The notes: generated by a model not told the origin, from the letters alone. Counted from the first letter of the stretch, positions 1-8,127 are shown. The stretch is 64,000 bases of DNA from Acidobacteriota bacterium (GCA_018268715.1 JAFDVZ010000007.1:852106-916105), one strand, 5' to 3'. Made by a program: numbers and translations.

Positions 1-261
1 CGCGCGCAGGTAGCCTTCGGTGACCAGGTCCTGGAGCGCCTGCGGGGCCTTCTGTTTGTCGTAGGTGTACTCGTCGATCACCGTGCGCAGGGTGAACAGG
101 TTGTTGCGGAGCACGCTTTCCTTCGAGCGCACGATGGATTTCTGGTAGAGCGGGACGGCGATCGAGACAATGATGGCGACGATCGCCATCACGATCATCA
201 GCTCGATCATCGTGAAGCCCGCTGCGCGGCGCGTTTTACCACTCGTTATATTGCGTTCCAT
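1..261 (-). CDS. Type II secretion pseudopilin, GspG-like (3' end outside window)
   Basis: The first 87 codons are visible; the gene runs off the left edge. The N-terminus has a short basic leader, then the prepilin peptidase site G-F-T-M-I-E-L followed by a hydrophobic helix (MIVMAIVAIIVSIAVPLY), the class III signal of pseudopilins and type IV pilins. The segment after the helix (SKESVLRNNLFTLRTVIDEYTYDK) is the usual start of a GspG globular domain. Its ATG lies 26 bp inside the preceding pseudopilin gene, so the two are probably translationally coupled in one operon with the secretin. It would be cleaved by a prepilin peptidase and build the periplasmic pseudopilus. GspG or PilA-like cannot be separated without the C-terminus. 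Confidence 0.85.
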   Translation of the reverse strand, partial: MERNITSGKTRRAAGFTMIELMIVMAIVAIIVSIAVPLYQKSIVRSKESVLRNNLFTLRTVIDEYTYDKQKAPQALQDLVTEGYLRA

Positions 262-706
262 CGCCTGCCTTCGCGGTGCTCTTGGTGTAGACGTCGAATA
301 CGTTCTGTCCACCCCAACTGTTGGACTTCGGGTCGTCCTGCATGCTGCGCTTGCCCCAGTCGAAGGAGTTCGTCATGGGGTCCTTCGGGATCCGGCGCAG
401 CAGTCGGATTTTGGTGTCGATCTTGCCGGACTGCTTGACGCCCTCCACCAGGATGTCGAGCGATTCGGGATAGCATTCGGTGCCCTGCTTGACCATGCCG
501 AGCTTGTTCTGATCGCACATGTCCTTGTACTTGTCGACAGCCTGGCGCATCTCGTGGAGCGCCCAGCGCAGTTCGCGCTCGCGGTCTCGGCGGACCTTGT
601 AGCGGGCGAGCGGCACCACCATCCCGCACAGCAGCGACAGGATGGTGAAGGCCACGATCAGCTCCACCAGGGTCAGCCCCAACTCGCTATGTTTACGTCC
701 GGCCAT
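236..706 (-). CDS. Pseudopilin / prepilin-type N-terminal cleavage domain protein
   Basis: 156 aa. The leader MAGRKHSELG ends at a cleavage site G-L-T-L-V-E-L, with the conserved Glu at +5, followed by a hydrophobic helix to about residue 33. The remainder is charged and globular (RDRERELRWALHEMRQAVDKYKDMC...) and contains the I-P-x-D-P-M-T-x-x motif typical of GspG-type major pseudopilins. It starts 2 bp after the secretin stop codon and overlaps the next pseudopilin start, so it is the middle gene of a secretin-pseudopilin-pseudopilin transcript. Two adjacent GspG-like genes occur in acidobacterial T2SS-like loci; which is the major subunit is unknown. Confidence 0.88.
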   Translation of the reverse strand: MAGRKHSELGLTLVELIVAFTILSLLCGMVVPLARYKVRRDRERELRWALHEMRQAVDKYKDMCDQNKLGMVKQGTECYPESLDILVEGVKQSGKIDTKIRLLRRIPKDPMTNSFDWGKRSMQDDPKSNSWGGQNVFDVYTKSTAKAGDGTQYNEW

Positions 707-708
707 GG

Positions 709-3108
709 CTATTGGACGGTGACCTCCACGGCGGGGGCCGTGACGGCGATCGGTTGCAGTTGGGCGTTGCGGAGGCCGAACTCGGAGACCACCACCACTG
801 TCGCGCCCTTGCCGATGGCGGTGAACGAGAGCGTGGCCAATCCGCCGGATCCGTTGACGCCGCCCGCGCCGGGCAGCCGGTTCATGGTGATCCAGGCTTC
901 GCCCGAGTCGTTGCGGATGTCCTTGGCGCTGGTGATGCGCTGGTTGTCCCGGGAAAGCAGTTCGCCAGGCGTGATCTCATTCAGACGGAGCACCTTCGGG
1001 TCCCATTTGAGGCGGATTGGCGAGGCCGTGAACAGGTCCTGCATCAATTCCCCCTGGAGGGTCAGGTTGAGCTGTCCGCCGAGCTGCGTTTGGGCCCGTC
1101 CCGGCATGAAGATCAGCCGGGGGCCGGCGGCCGGCGCGGCGGAAGGGACGCCCGGGATGGAGGGCTGGGCGGTGGGGGGCGGCGGCGTAACGACGGCCGG
1201 CGCCGGGGTCGGCGGAGGCGCGGCGGCCGCCGGTTGGTTCTGCGCGGGTCCCGGAGCGGGGGCCGGCGCGGAGGCGCGCGGCGCGTAGGATACCCGCACC
1301 ACCTGGTCGGAGCCGGACAGCACGCCCTTGACGTCGACATCGGTCAGGCTGGGCGTGCGCACAATGTGGGGCACCAGGGCGATGAGCAGGTCTCCGCGCT
1401 CCTTGTCGGTGGCCTCGCCGCCGAGCAGGCGCCCGAGAATCGGGATGTTCACCAGCCCGGGCACGCCGTTGAGGCTCCGCGTGTTCTGATCCTGGGAGAG
1501 GCCGCCGAGGATGTTCACCTCGCCCTCCCGCAGCCGGATTTCCGTTTCACTCTTGCGCTGGCCGATGATGGGCTGCTCGACGCCGCCGATGGTGACGTGA
1601 TCGCTCACGTTCGACACCTCGATGGCCACCTTCAGCGTGACTTCGTCCTTGCCGTGAACGGTGGGCGTCAGGTCGACGTTCACGCCGACTTCGGCGAAGT
1701 TGAACTGCGTGTTGGCGTAGGCCATGCCCGCCACGCTGCCGATGCCGCTGTTGAACGAACCGGTGGCGTAGGGGATCTTGTTGCCGATGCGGAGCGTCAC
1801 CTTCTGGCCGTCGGAGGCGCGCACCTGCGGCGATTGCAGCACACGGGTCTCGCGGTCCGACATGACAAGGTTCAGCAGCGCGCCCGGCAGCGTCGTCGAG
1901 AAGTCCGCCATGCTGATCCGCTTCAGGTTCGTCAGGTTGACCACCGTGGAGGAACTGGAGGTGGTGGAGGTGGAGGTGGTCGACGTGGTGCCCGTGGTCG
2001 AGGTGGTCTGGCTGATGCTGCTGCGGGGCGTGAAACCGATAGGAAGATTGAGCCCGGTGCTGGACAACTGCGCGGCGAGCGTGCGGGTCTTTGAGCTGTT
2101 GGCCTCCATGACGATCACGTCCACGATCACCTCCGCCTTCGGCTTATCGAGATCGTGGATGAGCTTTTCGGCGAGCGCGATCTGATCCGGCGTTCCGCGC
2201 ATCAGGATGGCGCGCTGGGCGTTGTAGGTGAACACGCGTCGAATTTCGGTGAGCGAGCGGACGGCGGTGGCGATTTCCTGGAACTCCTGCACGCTGGTGG
2301 CGTTCTGCACGTAGAACACTTTCACCACGTTGTCTTCGTAGTCGCGGCGCTTGGTGATGTTGTCTTCGGTGACGAAGATGGTGTTCGAGCTGATCGGCTT
2401 CCAGAACGTCTTGGTGAGAATGGCCAGATAGTCGAGCGCCTGGTCGAGCGAGGCGTTGTTCAGATCGAGGTTGAAGCCCTTGCCCTGGGACTGGGACTGA
2501 AACTGCGGGTCGAACACGACGTTGATGCCGGCCAGCTTGCCGACCGTCTCATAAAGGACCTTGGGCGGCTGGTTGTTGATCTTCAGCGTCGCCGGCAACT
2601 GGCTGATGGGCTTCAGTTCGGGCGGCGGCAGGATGGAGGCGGCGCGTTCGTCCATCTCCTTGCGGGCGCGCTCGGCGGGGGTGACGCCGCGCTCGGCGCC
2701 TTCCAGCTTCTTGCCGTTCTTTTCGGCCTCCACCATTTCCGTCGTGCGGCGCCATTCCTGCAACGCGATGGCCGAGCCGGGGTCGCGGAGGATGCCCGTC
2801 TGGAATTCCTTGAGCGCTTCCTCGAGCTTGCCCTGCTCGCGGAGTTTCTGCCCGGCGTCGACGTGAATCTGCGAGGCCTGAAAGCGGCCGCGCTTGACAT
2901 ACATCATGTAGCCGGGATCGCGCGGATCGCTGGCGAGCGCCTTTTCGTACAGGTCGACCGCCTCGTCCCACTGCTTGCGCGCTTCGTAGGACTGGCCCTC
3001 CTTAATGTACTTGTCGCCTTTTTTCGTTCTTGCCTGGATGGGCGCCGCCATCGCGACCGCGATCGCCACAAACCCGATCAGGCGGCGTAAGTTATTCTTT
3101 TTCATCAT
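709..3108 (-). CDS. Secretin (GspD/PilQ-like) with N-terminal TPR and C-terminal cohesin-like domain
   Basis: 799 aa outer-membrane channel subunit. Visible in order: a Sec signal (to about residue 26, ending PIQA); a TPR-like region with two repeats (about 30-130); an N0/STN-like and N1-like region (about 170-330, with VFDPQF and FYVQNA); a Ser/Thr-rich insert; and the secretin beta-domain (about 400-600) with VGVNVDLTPTV, REGEVNILGGL, VPGLVNIPILGRLL and LIALVPHIV. A Pro/Ala-rich linker (about 615-660) leads to a roughly 130-residue C-terminal domain resembling cohesin (GQLNLTLQG, LKWDPKVL, GGLATLSF). It heads the pseudopilin operon. The start has two consecutive ATG codons; the first is used here. 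The TPRs may replace a pilotin or help assembly (inference). Confidence 0.88.
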   Translation of the reverse strand: MMKKNNLRRLIGFVAIAVAMAAPIQARTKKGDKYIKEGQSYEARKQWDEAVDLYEKALASDPRDPGYMMYVKRGRFQASQIHVDAGQKLREQGKLEEALKEFQTGILRDPGSAIALQEWRRTTEMVEAEKNGKKLEGAERGVTPAERARKEMDERAASILPPPELKPISQLPATLKINNQPPKVLYETVGKLAGINVVFDPQFQSQSQGKGFNLDLNNASLDQALDYLAILTKTFWKPISSNTIFVTEDNITKRRDYEDNVVKVFYVQNATSVQEFQEIATAVRSLTEIRRVFTYNAQRAILMRGTPDQIALAEKLIHDLDKPKAEVIVDVIVMEANSSKTRTLAAQLSSTGLNLPIGFTPRSSISQTTSTTGTTSTTSTSTTSSSSTVVNLTNLKRISMADFSTTLPGALLNLVMSDRETRVLQSPQVRASDGQKVTLRIGNKIPYATGSFNSGIGSVAGMAYANTQFNFAEVGVNVDLTPTVHGKDEVTLKVAIEVSNVSDHVTIGGVEQPIIGQRKSETEIRLREGEVNILGGLSQDQNTRSLNGVPGLVNIPILGRLLGGEATDKERGDLLIALVPHIVRTPSLTDVDVKGVLSGSDQVVRVSYAPRASAPAPAPGPAQNQPAAAAPPPTPAPAVVTPPPPTAQPSIPGVPSAAPAAGPRLIFMPGRAQTQLGGQLNLTLQGELMQDLFTASPIRLKWDPKVLRLNEITPGELLSRDNQRITSAKDIRNDSGEAWITMNRLPGAGGVNGSGGLATLSFTAIGKGATVVVVSEFGLRNAQLQPIAVTAPAVEVTVQ

Positions 3109-3219
3109 CTTTCAAGCGCCATGGTACACTTGGACTTTCCGGTCTACGCGGCCGCGCGAACGCGGGCCGGTCCTATAAGCAACTGACGCTCCAAGCCGAG
3201 CTGGCGTTGAGGCCTAAAT

Positions 3220-3684
3220 TTGTCCGAACCACGATTCAAAGTTCTGAGCGACAATCGGCAGGCGTCGCACAACTATCACCTTTCTGATCGGCTGGAAGCC
3301 GGAATTGAATTAACCGGCACCGAAGTGAAAGCCGCCAAGACCGGCCGGATTCAGCTGAAAGACGCGTATGCGGAGGTTACCGGCTCCGAAGCCTGGCTGG
3401 TAAACGCGCATATCAGCCAGTATTCGCACGGCAACCGCGAGAACCATGAGCCGGTGCGGAAGCGGAAACTGCTGCTGCACCGTACGGAAATCGACAAACT
3501 TCAGCAAAAGACCCGAGAGAAAGGTCTGACCGTGATTCCCACGAAGATCTATTTGAAGGGCAGTCTCATCAAAGTAGAGATCGCGGTGGGGAAGGGCAAG
3601 AAGCTGCACGATAAACGAGAGGCGGAGCGGGCGCGCGAAGACGCCAACGAGGCGCGCGCCGCCATCCGGCGAAGCCGCCAATAG
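3220..3684 (+). CDS. smpB: SsrA-binding protein SmpB
   Basis: 154 aa, the normal size for SmpB. It binds tmRNA and delivers it to stalled ribosomes for trans-translation. Conserved blocks are present: [30 protein letters not shown] (the OB-fold G-T-E-V-K block), [21 protein letters not shown], and the basic tail [15 protein letters not shown]. The start is TTG; no in-frame ATG lies nearby upstream and no good Shine-Dalgarno is visible, but the N-terminus [12 protein letters not shown] matches the family. It is 14 bp upstream of pepA on the same strand and divergent from the secretin gene. Confidence 0.97.
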   Translation: MSEPRFKVLSDNRQASHNYHLSDRLEAGIELTGTEVKAAKTGRIQLKDAYAEVTGSEAWLVNAHISQYSHGNRENHEPVRKRKLLLHRTEIDKLQQKTREKGLTVIPTKIYLKGSLIKVEIAVGKGKKLHDKREAERAREDANEARAAIRRSRQ

Positions 3685-3698
3685 GGGACGACACGAGC

Positions 3699-5156
3699 AT
3701 GGAATTGAAGTTGGTTCAAGCGCCGTTTGAAACGGTGGAGGCCGATGCGTTGATCGCGGTGGCGCCGGAGGGCTCTGCCCAGGCGCCGGCGGCCGGGCTG
3801 GAGGATGTCGACAGGGCTTGTGGAGGCTGGATCGCGGAGATCCACGCCACGGGCGAATTTCGCGGAAAGGCCTATGACGCCGCGGTTCTGCACCGGCCGG
3901 CTGGCATCGCCGCCAGGCGCCTGATCGTGGCTGGGGCGGGGAAGACGGCCAACGCCGCCGAAATCCGCCGGGCGGTGGGCGCCGCTATTCGGGCGGCCAA
4001 GCGGATTGGCGCGGCGAAACTCGCCGTGGTTGTCCCGGAGGGCGGCGCGGCGGTGGCGCAAGCCGTGGCGGAAGGCGTGGTATTGGGCGATTGGGATAGC
4101 GACCGCTACAAGACCGGCAATGACCGGCATCCCATCGAGAGCTGCGCGATTCTGGCGTCCGGGGACGTGGCGGCGGCCATCGAGCGCGGGCGCATCGTGG
4201 CCGAATCGCAGAACTTCGCGCGCGATTTGCAGAACGAGCCGCCGAATGTGCTGGGTCCGCTGGCGTTGGCCGAACGCGCGCGGGCCATGGCGGCCGAGCA
4301 GGGCCTGGAATGCGAGATCCTCGACCAGGACCAGATGCGGCAGTTGGGGATGGGGTCGCTGCTCGCGGTGGCGCAGGGAAGCGTGCAGCCTCCGGCGCTG
4401 ATCGTGCTGCGGTACAAGCCGGCCGGCGGCGGCGCGGGCGACCACCTGGGGTTGGTGGGCAAGGGCGTCACCTTCGACACCGGCGGTATTTCCATCAAGC
4501 CGTCCGACAACATGGACAAGATGAAGTACGACATGTCGGGCGCGGCGGCGATGATCGGGGCGATGCGGGCCATCGCGCAATTGAAGCCGGCGATCGCGGT
4601 GACGGCGTTCGCTCCGACAGTGGAGAATATGCCGGGCGGCAAGGCGCAGCGGCCGGGCGACATTGTAACCTCGCTGTCCGGCAAGACCGTGGAGGTGCTG
4701 AACACGGACGCCGAGGGTCGCATGATCCTGAACGACGCCATTACTTACGCCAAACGGCTCGGCTGCACCCATCTGGTGGACGCGGCGACGCTGACCGGGG
4801 CCATCGTGGTGGCGCTGGGTCATCATTATACGGGCGTCTTTTCGAATAACGGCGCGTTCCAGGACAAGTTTCTGGCCTCGGCGGCGCGGCAGGGCGAGAA
4901 GATGTGGCCGATGCCGCTCGATGATGAATTCAAGGACCAGATCAAGACGCCGTTCGCCGATGTCGCCAACGTCGGTGGGCGCGCCGGCGGGTCCATCACG
5001 GCGGCGCTGTTCCTAAGGGAATTCGCCGAGGATACGCCGTGGATTCACCTGGATATCGCGGGAACGGCGTCCTACGACGACGGGCGGCCGTTCGCGGCCA
5101 AAGGTGCGGCGGGCGTGGCGGTGCGTAGCCTGGTGGATCTGGCGCTCAACTGGTAG
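3699..5156 (+). CDS. pepA: Leucyl (cytosol) aminopeptidase, M17 family
   Basis: 485 aa, usual for M17. It removes N-terminal residues from peptides with two metal ions. The N-terminal macro-like domain covers about residues 1-165 and the catalytic domain about 175-485. Active-site residues are present: K255 and D260 in GKGVTFDTGG, D278 in KYDMSGAA, and the signature N-T-D-A-E-G-R-M-I-L (335-344), which holds D337, E339 and R341. It follows smpB by 14 bp and is likely cotranscribed. In some bacteria PepA also acts as a DNA-binding protein; nothing in this sequence shows that role. Confidence 0.96.
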   Translation: MELKLVQAPFETVEADALIAVAPEGSAQAPAAGLEDVDRACGGWIAEIHATGEFRGKAYDAAVLHRPAGIAARRLIVAGAGKTANAAEIRRAVGAAIRAAKRIGAAKLAVVVPEGGAAVAQAVAEGVVLGDWDSDRYKTGNDRHPIESCAILASGDVAAAIERGRIVAESQNFARDLQNEPPNVLGPLALAERARAMAAEQGLECEILDQDQMRQLGMGSLLAVAQGSVQPPALIVLRYKPAGGGAGDHLGLVGKGVTFDTGGISIKPSDNMDKMKYDMSGAAAMIGAMRAIAQLKPAIAVTAFAPTVENMPGGKAQRPGDIVTSLSGKTVEVLNTDAEGRMILNDAITYAKRLGCTHLVDAATLTGAIVVALGHHYTGVFSNNGAFQDKFLASAARQGEKMWPMPLDDEFKDQIKTPFADVANVGGRAGGSITAALFLREFAEDTPWIHLDIAGTASYDDGRPFAAKGAAGVAVRSLVDLALNW

Positions 5157-5491
5157 GGCCTGGTCTCTCCGCCAGCCTGCGCGAGGTCTAGCTGGCCGCC
5201 CTGCGCCAGTGGAGGAACTGCGGTTCTTGGAAGCGTCGCCCTCCTCCGGGCGGATGGGCGGCAATTCCGGCCTAGGCCAAGTCCGGCGACGCCGAGACTG
5301 GCGCAGTCTCCGAGTTGGCGCGTCATCCGCCCGTGGCGGCGCGAGACGTTCCAGTCAACCGCCCGTGGCGGCGCGAGACGTTCCAGTCAACGATACGGAC
5401 TCGTGCGTGGCAAGGCGCTAAGGCGCAGCCACGTCAGCCCTGCCTCGCCGAAACGCCGGCCTTGGGATGCCCGTTGCCGCCGCGCGTACGT
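5157..5491. other. Intergenic region without a credible gene
   Basis: 335 bp between the pepA stop and the stop of the PIN toxin gene on the opposite strand. Short open frames here have no recognisable motifs and conflict with each other. The only structure noticed is a perfect tandem repeat at 5327-5390, listed separately. Confidence 0.5.
5327..5390. repeat. Two perfect tandem copies of a 32-bp unit
   Basis: Copy 1 is 5327-5358 and copy 2 is 5359-5390. Both begin CCGCCCGTGGCGGC and end GACGTTCCAGTCAA and match at all 32 positions. The unit contains a short palindrome, CCGCCCGTGGCGG. It lies in a gene-free stretch at the edge of an accessory zone. Two copies are too few to call CRISPR or a VNTR with confidence. 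Confidence 0.85.
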
Positions 5492-5896
5492 TCAGAGGGG
5501 GATGATTGGGCAGGTCGGGTCCAATCGCCTGAGGTCGTGCGGATCGCTGGTGACGACGCGGTCTCCGCGCTCTCTGGCCAGAATCACGACCGAGGCGTCG
5601 ATGATGTCAGCGGTGTCCGTGGCCCCGCAGAGTTCTCCGCAGGCGCGGGCAAGTTGTTGATCGAGAGGGACAATCTCGACTTCGTCGATCCTCAAGAACC
5701 GCGCCAGTGTGACCTGAACACGGCCATCCCGCCAAGCTTGTCCGACCACACCCGCAGGTACTCGAAATACAAAGCGCTGCGCCAAGGCCCGATCGAGCAG
5801 AGCGATCAGTCTCTTGTCGCCCCGATCCAAGGCGATCAACGCTCCGGCGTCCAGTGTTATCCCCGCCCGCGCCGCGGCAGCATGCGTTCTGCCCAT
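5492..5896 (-). CDS. PIN-domain toxin (VapC-like ribonuclease)
   Basis: 134 aa. The PIN fold is seen from the acidic motif ITLDAGALIALDRGD (first catalytic Asp), through the middle helix RVPAGVVGQAW, to IIDASVVILARERGDRVVTSDPHDLRRL, which supplies the second and third acidic positions. PIN toxins cleave RNA with Mg2+. The preceding gene on the same strand is a small RHH-like antitoxin, and the two overlap by 40 bp, which is long for such pairs. A later non-ATG start near GITLDAG would shorten the overlap. The C-terminus LDPTCPIIPL is typical of this VapC subgroup. Confidence 0.85.
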   Translation of the reverse strand: MGRTHAAAARAGITLDAGALIALDRGDKRLIALLDRALAQRFVFRVPAGVVGQAWRDGRVQVTLARFLRIDEVEIVPLDQQLARACGELCGATDTADIIDASVVILARERGDRVVTSDPHDLRRLDPTCPIIPL

Positions 5897-6096
5897 TTGA
5901 TGTCCTCCGGCCCTGGCTCACCATGTTGTTCGATCAGATCGCGAAGAATCGTTCGGAGGGAGTCACGCTTTTCCTGTTCCGCCAGGACGCTTGCGATATA
6001 GCCCGAAACCGAATCCGCTCTTCCGGCGCGGACTTCCCGGTGGACTCTGGCGAGTTGCTGCTTCGGCAGGGTGATAGCAATCTTCGCCTTGGTCAT
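5857..6096 (-). CDS. Antitoxin, ribbon-helix-helix-like
   Basis: 79 aa. The N-terminus AKIAITLPKQQLARVHREV followed by GRADSVSGYIASVLAEQEKR is a ribbon-helix-helix DNA-binding motif: a beta strand with alternating residues, then two helices with S-V-S-x-Y. The C-terminal arm (ILRDLIEQHGEPGPEDIKWAERML) would wrap the PIN toxin encoded just downstream. I chose the ATG at 6094-6096 because a TATGAT -10-like box ends only 6 bp upstream of it, implying a nearly leaderless transcript, and because longer upstream extensions have no family-like sequence. Confidence 0.82.
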   Translation of the reverse strand: MTKAKIAITLPKQQLARVHREVRAGRADSVSGYIASVLAEQEKRDSLRTILRDLIEQHGEPGPEDIKWAERMLPRRGRG

Positions 6097-6110
6097 ACCA
6101 ATATCATACC
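6094..6110 (-). promoter_or_regulatory. Predicted promoter/operator of the RHH-PIN module
   Basis: On the minus strand the sequence reads GGTATGATATTGGTATG. A TATGAT -10-like hexamer (6103-6108) sits 6 bp before the ATG, and GGTATGA is repeated directly (6104-6110 and 6093-6099), the second copy containing the start codon. The direct repeats are plausible antitoxin binding sites. No convincing -35 box was found. Confidence 0.4.
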
Positions 6111-6439
6111 GCTGTTCGGAGAGCCGGCTACATCGGATCTGAAGGGCCCTCGGCGGTCTGGCGCCAGTAGTCTGACGGGCTGACCTCACTTGCGTGTGCC
6201 ATCCGCGCACAGCCACAAATCCCAATAATCCGCATACGACGTCTGCGGCCAGCCACGGCCACCGAACACATCGACGCGAGTGTTGGACCTCCGGAACAGC
6301 GGCTGTCACGGCGTCCGCGGGCGCTTGCTGGTGCGAAAGGGATTTCGCGGTAGTGATCGTCCGAAAGATCTACGCCGCCTTCGGGGTAGACGACGATCCC
6401 CCCGGAACGCTTACACTCTGGTAATGGAGGAGGATCACG
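6097..6439. other. Intergenic region with a possible coding remnant
   Basis: 343 bp between the antitoxin and the sugar dehydrogenase gene, which diverge. On the minus strand, 6186-6305 is open between stops and reads plausibly as a protein C-terminus (VDVFGGRGWPQTSYADYW, then a short tail and a stop), but it has no start and no recognised family, so it is at most a decayed gene end. A strong GGAGGAGG ribosome binding site for the dehydrogenase gene is at the right end. Confidence 0.35.
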
Positions 6440-7657
6440 ATGAAATCGGCGAGAGCGGCGCTGCTGCTCACCCTGGTGGCGACGGCTTGGGCCCAGGTCA
6501 ATGTGGGAGATCAGAAACCTGCGGCCACCCTGCCCTTTACCATGACGACAACGGCCACCTTTGAACTGCCCTGGCGGATAGCCTTCCTGCCCGATGGCCG
6601 CATGTTGGTCACCGAAAAGATCGGGCCGATCTGGTTGGTATCCCCGCAGGGAGAGAAGATCGCGCCGCTTGGGGGCACGCCACCCGTCTATTGGCAGGGC
6701 CAGAACGGAATGCTGGGCGTATTCCTCTCGCCGCGTTTCGCCACTGACCAGAACATCTACATCACCTATATCGAGCCGGGCGACTATGGCGGGGGCCAGT
6801 GCCTGGCCCGCGCAAAGCTGAACGCCGGGCGTAATCCCCGCCTCGAAAATTTCGAAGTGCTGTGGCGCCAGATGCCCCGCGGTAAGGGCGGCCAGGCCGG
6901 TGGCCAGATTGCCTTTTCCCCCGACGGCCAATACCTGTTCATGACCGTTGGCGACCGCCAGCGCATGACCCCCGCTCAGGACCCGAACCAGCCCGTGGGC
7001 AAGATCCTCCGCCTGACGCTCGATGGCAAACCCGCGCCCGGCAATCCCAATTTCGGCAAGACGGGCGACGCCACCGTCTCCTTGATCGATCCGCCGCGCA
7101 ACACCGAAGCAGCTAAGACAGCCAAGACCGTAAGCACGTACACCTTCCCCGGACCCAACCTCACGCCGGCCGAAACCTGGGCTAGCGGCTTCCGCGCGCC
7201 CTATGGCCTGGCATTCTCCCCCACCGGCGAGCTATGGGAGGTCGAGCATGGCCCGCGCGGCGGCGACGAGTTGAACCTGATCGAGAAAGGAAAGAACTAC
7301 GGTTGGCCGCTGGTCTCCTATGGCATGAACTATGACGAGGTCCCCATCCCCAGCCACGACACCCGGCCCGAGTTTGCCAAGCCCGTGCTCTATTGGGTGC
7401 CCGTGATCGCGCCCGGCAACCTGATGTTCTACCGCGGCGGCAGGACCTTCCCCCAGTGGGACGGCAGCGGCTTCGTCAGCGGCCTCGCCAGCCGTGCGCT
7501 CGTTCGCATCGTGTTTGACGGCAAAGGCGGAGCCAAGGCGTCCGAGCGCTGGGATATCGGCAAGCGCGTCCGCGACGTCGAAGAAGCGCCGGACGGCTCC
7601 TTGTGGATACTCGAAGACGCCAACCCCGGCGCTTTGATTCACGTGACGCCGAAGTGA
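6440..7657 (+). CDS. Secreted PQQ-dependent aldose sugar dehydrogenase-like beta-propeller protein
   Basis: 405 aa with a Sec signal (about residues 1-18, ATAWA/Q). The six-bladed propeller of the glucose/sorbosone dehydrogenase family is shown by LPWRIAFLPDGRMLVTEK, GMLGVFLSPRFA, YITYI, GKILRLTLDGKPAPGNP, ASGFRAPYGLAFSP, WEVEHGPRGGDELNLIEKGKNYGWP and RVRDVEEAPDGSLWIL. The family oxidises aldoses in the periplasm with PQQ. The segment that normally holds the catalytic His (DHQSGRL in soluble glucose dehydrogenase) reads GGQAGGQI here, with Gln152 where His144 is expected, so activity is uncertain. The ribosome binding site is strong. The stop overlaps the GTG of a pentaheme cytochrome gene, a likely electron acceptor. 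Confidence 0.86.
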   Translation: MKSARAALLLTLVATAWAQVNVGDQKPAATLPFTMTTTATFELPWRIAFLPDGRMLVTEKIGPIWLVSPQGEKIAPLGGTPPVYWQGQNGMLGVFLSPRFATDQNIYITYIEPGDYGGGQCLARAKLNAGRNPRLENFEVLWRQMPRGKGGQAGGQIAFSPDGQYLFMTVGDRQRMTPAQDPNQPVGKILRLTLDGKPAPGNPNFGKTGDATVSLIDPPRNTEAAKTAKTVSTYTFPGPNLTPAETWASGFRAPYGLAFSPTGELWEVEHGPRGGDELNLIEKGKNYGWPLVSYGMNYDEVPIPSHDTRPEFAKPVLYWVPVIAPGNLMFYRGGRTFPQWDGSGFVSGLASRALVRIVFDGKGGAKASERWDIGKRVRDVEEAPDGSLWILEDANPGALIHVTPK

Positions 7658-8127
7658 CGCCAGTGGTCCTTCGATTCTCCGGACTGTTGCTGCTGGCCTT
7701 TGAGTTGTGCGGCCAGCAGCAGCCGCTTCCCTACAGCCACAAGACACACCTGGCCCTAGGACTCGAGTGCAAGACGTGTCACAAGAACCCCGATCCGGGA
7801 GAACTTATGGAGTACCCGCCGGAAAGTCTTTGCATGTCCTGTCACCGAGCCATCAAGACCGACAGCCCGCACATAAAGAAACTCGCTGCCGCCGCCACAG
7901 AAAAGAAGCCGATCCCCTGGGTCCGCGTCTACCGGCTCCCGCCGTTCGTGTATTTCAGCCATCGGGTGCATGCCGAGGCCCGCGCGGCCTGCGAGACCTG
8001 CCATGGGCCGGTTCGTGAGCGCGACGTCATCACCAAACAGGTGGCGAACGACATGCGATTCTGCATGACGTGTCATACCGCGTCGAAGGCTCGCAATGAC
8101 TGTGCCGCCTGCCACGAAGAACGCTGA
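7654..8127 (+). CDS. Periplasmic pentaheme cytochrome c (c3/c7-like)
   Basis: 157 aa from a GTG that overlaps the previous stop codon (GTGA), which sets the start and implies translational coupling. The hydrophobic leader VVLRFSGLLLLAFELCG is followed by five CXXCH heme-binding motifs: CKTCH, CMSCH, CETCH, CMTCH and CAACH. Extra His residues (YSHKTH, SPHIKK, YFSHRVH) could be distal ligands for bis-His hemes. The spacing resembles the cytochrome c3/c7 superfamily. Its tight linkage to the PQQ-type dehydrogenase suggests that it takes electrons from that enzyme (inference). The N-terminal leader may be a signal anchor or a cleaved signal peptide. Confidence 0.88.
   Translation: MTPVVLRFSGLLLLAFELCGQQQPLPYSHKTHLALGLECKTCHKNPDPGELMEYPPESLCMSCHRAIKTDSPHIKKLAAAATEKKPIPWVRVYRLPPFVYFSHRVHAEARAACETCHGPVRERDVITKQVANDMRFCMTCHTASKARNDCAACHEER

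Noticed and set aside
170-1288. 372-codon open frame on the plus strand over the pseudopilin/secretin genes
   Set aside because: It is antisense to genes with clear prepilin and secretin motifs, and its Gly/Ala/Arg-rich translation has no family character.
5327-5390. CRISPR array
   Set aside because: There are two directly abutting copies with no spacer and no cas genes nearby.
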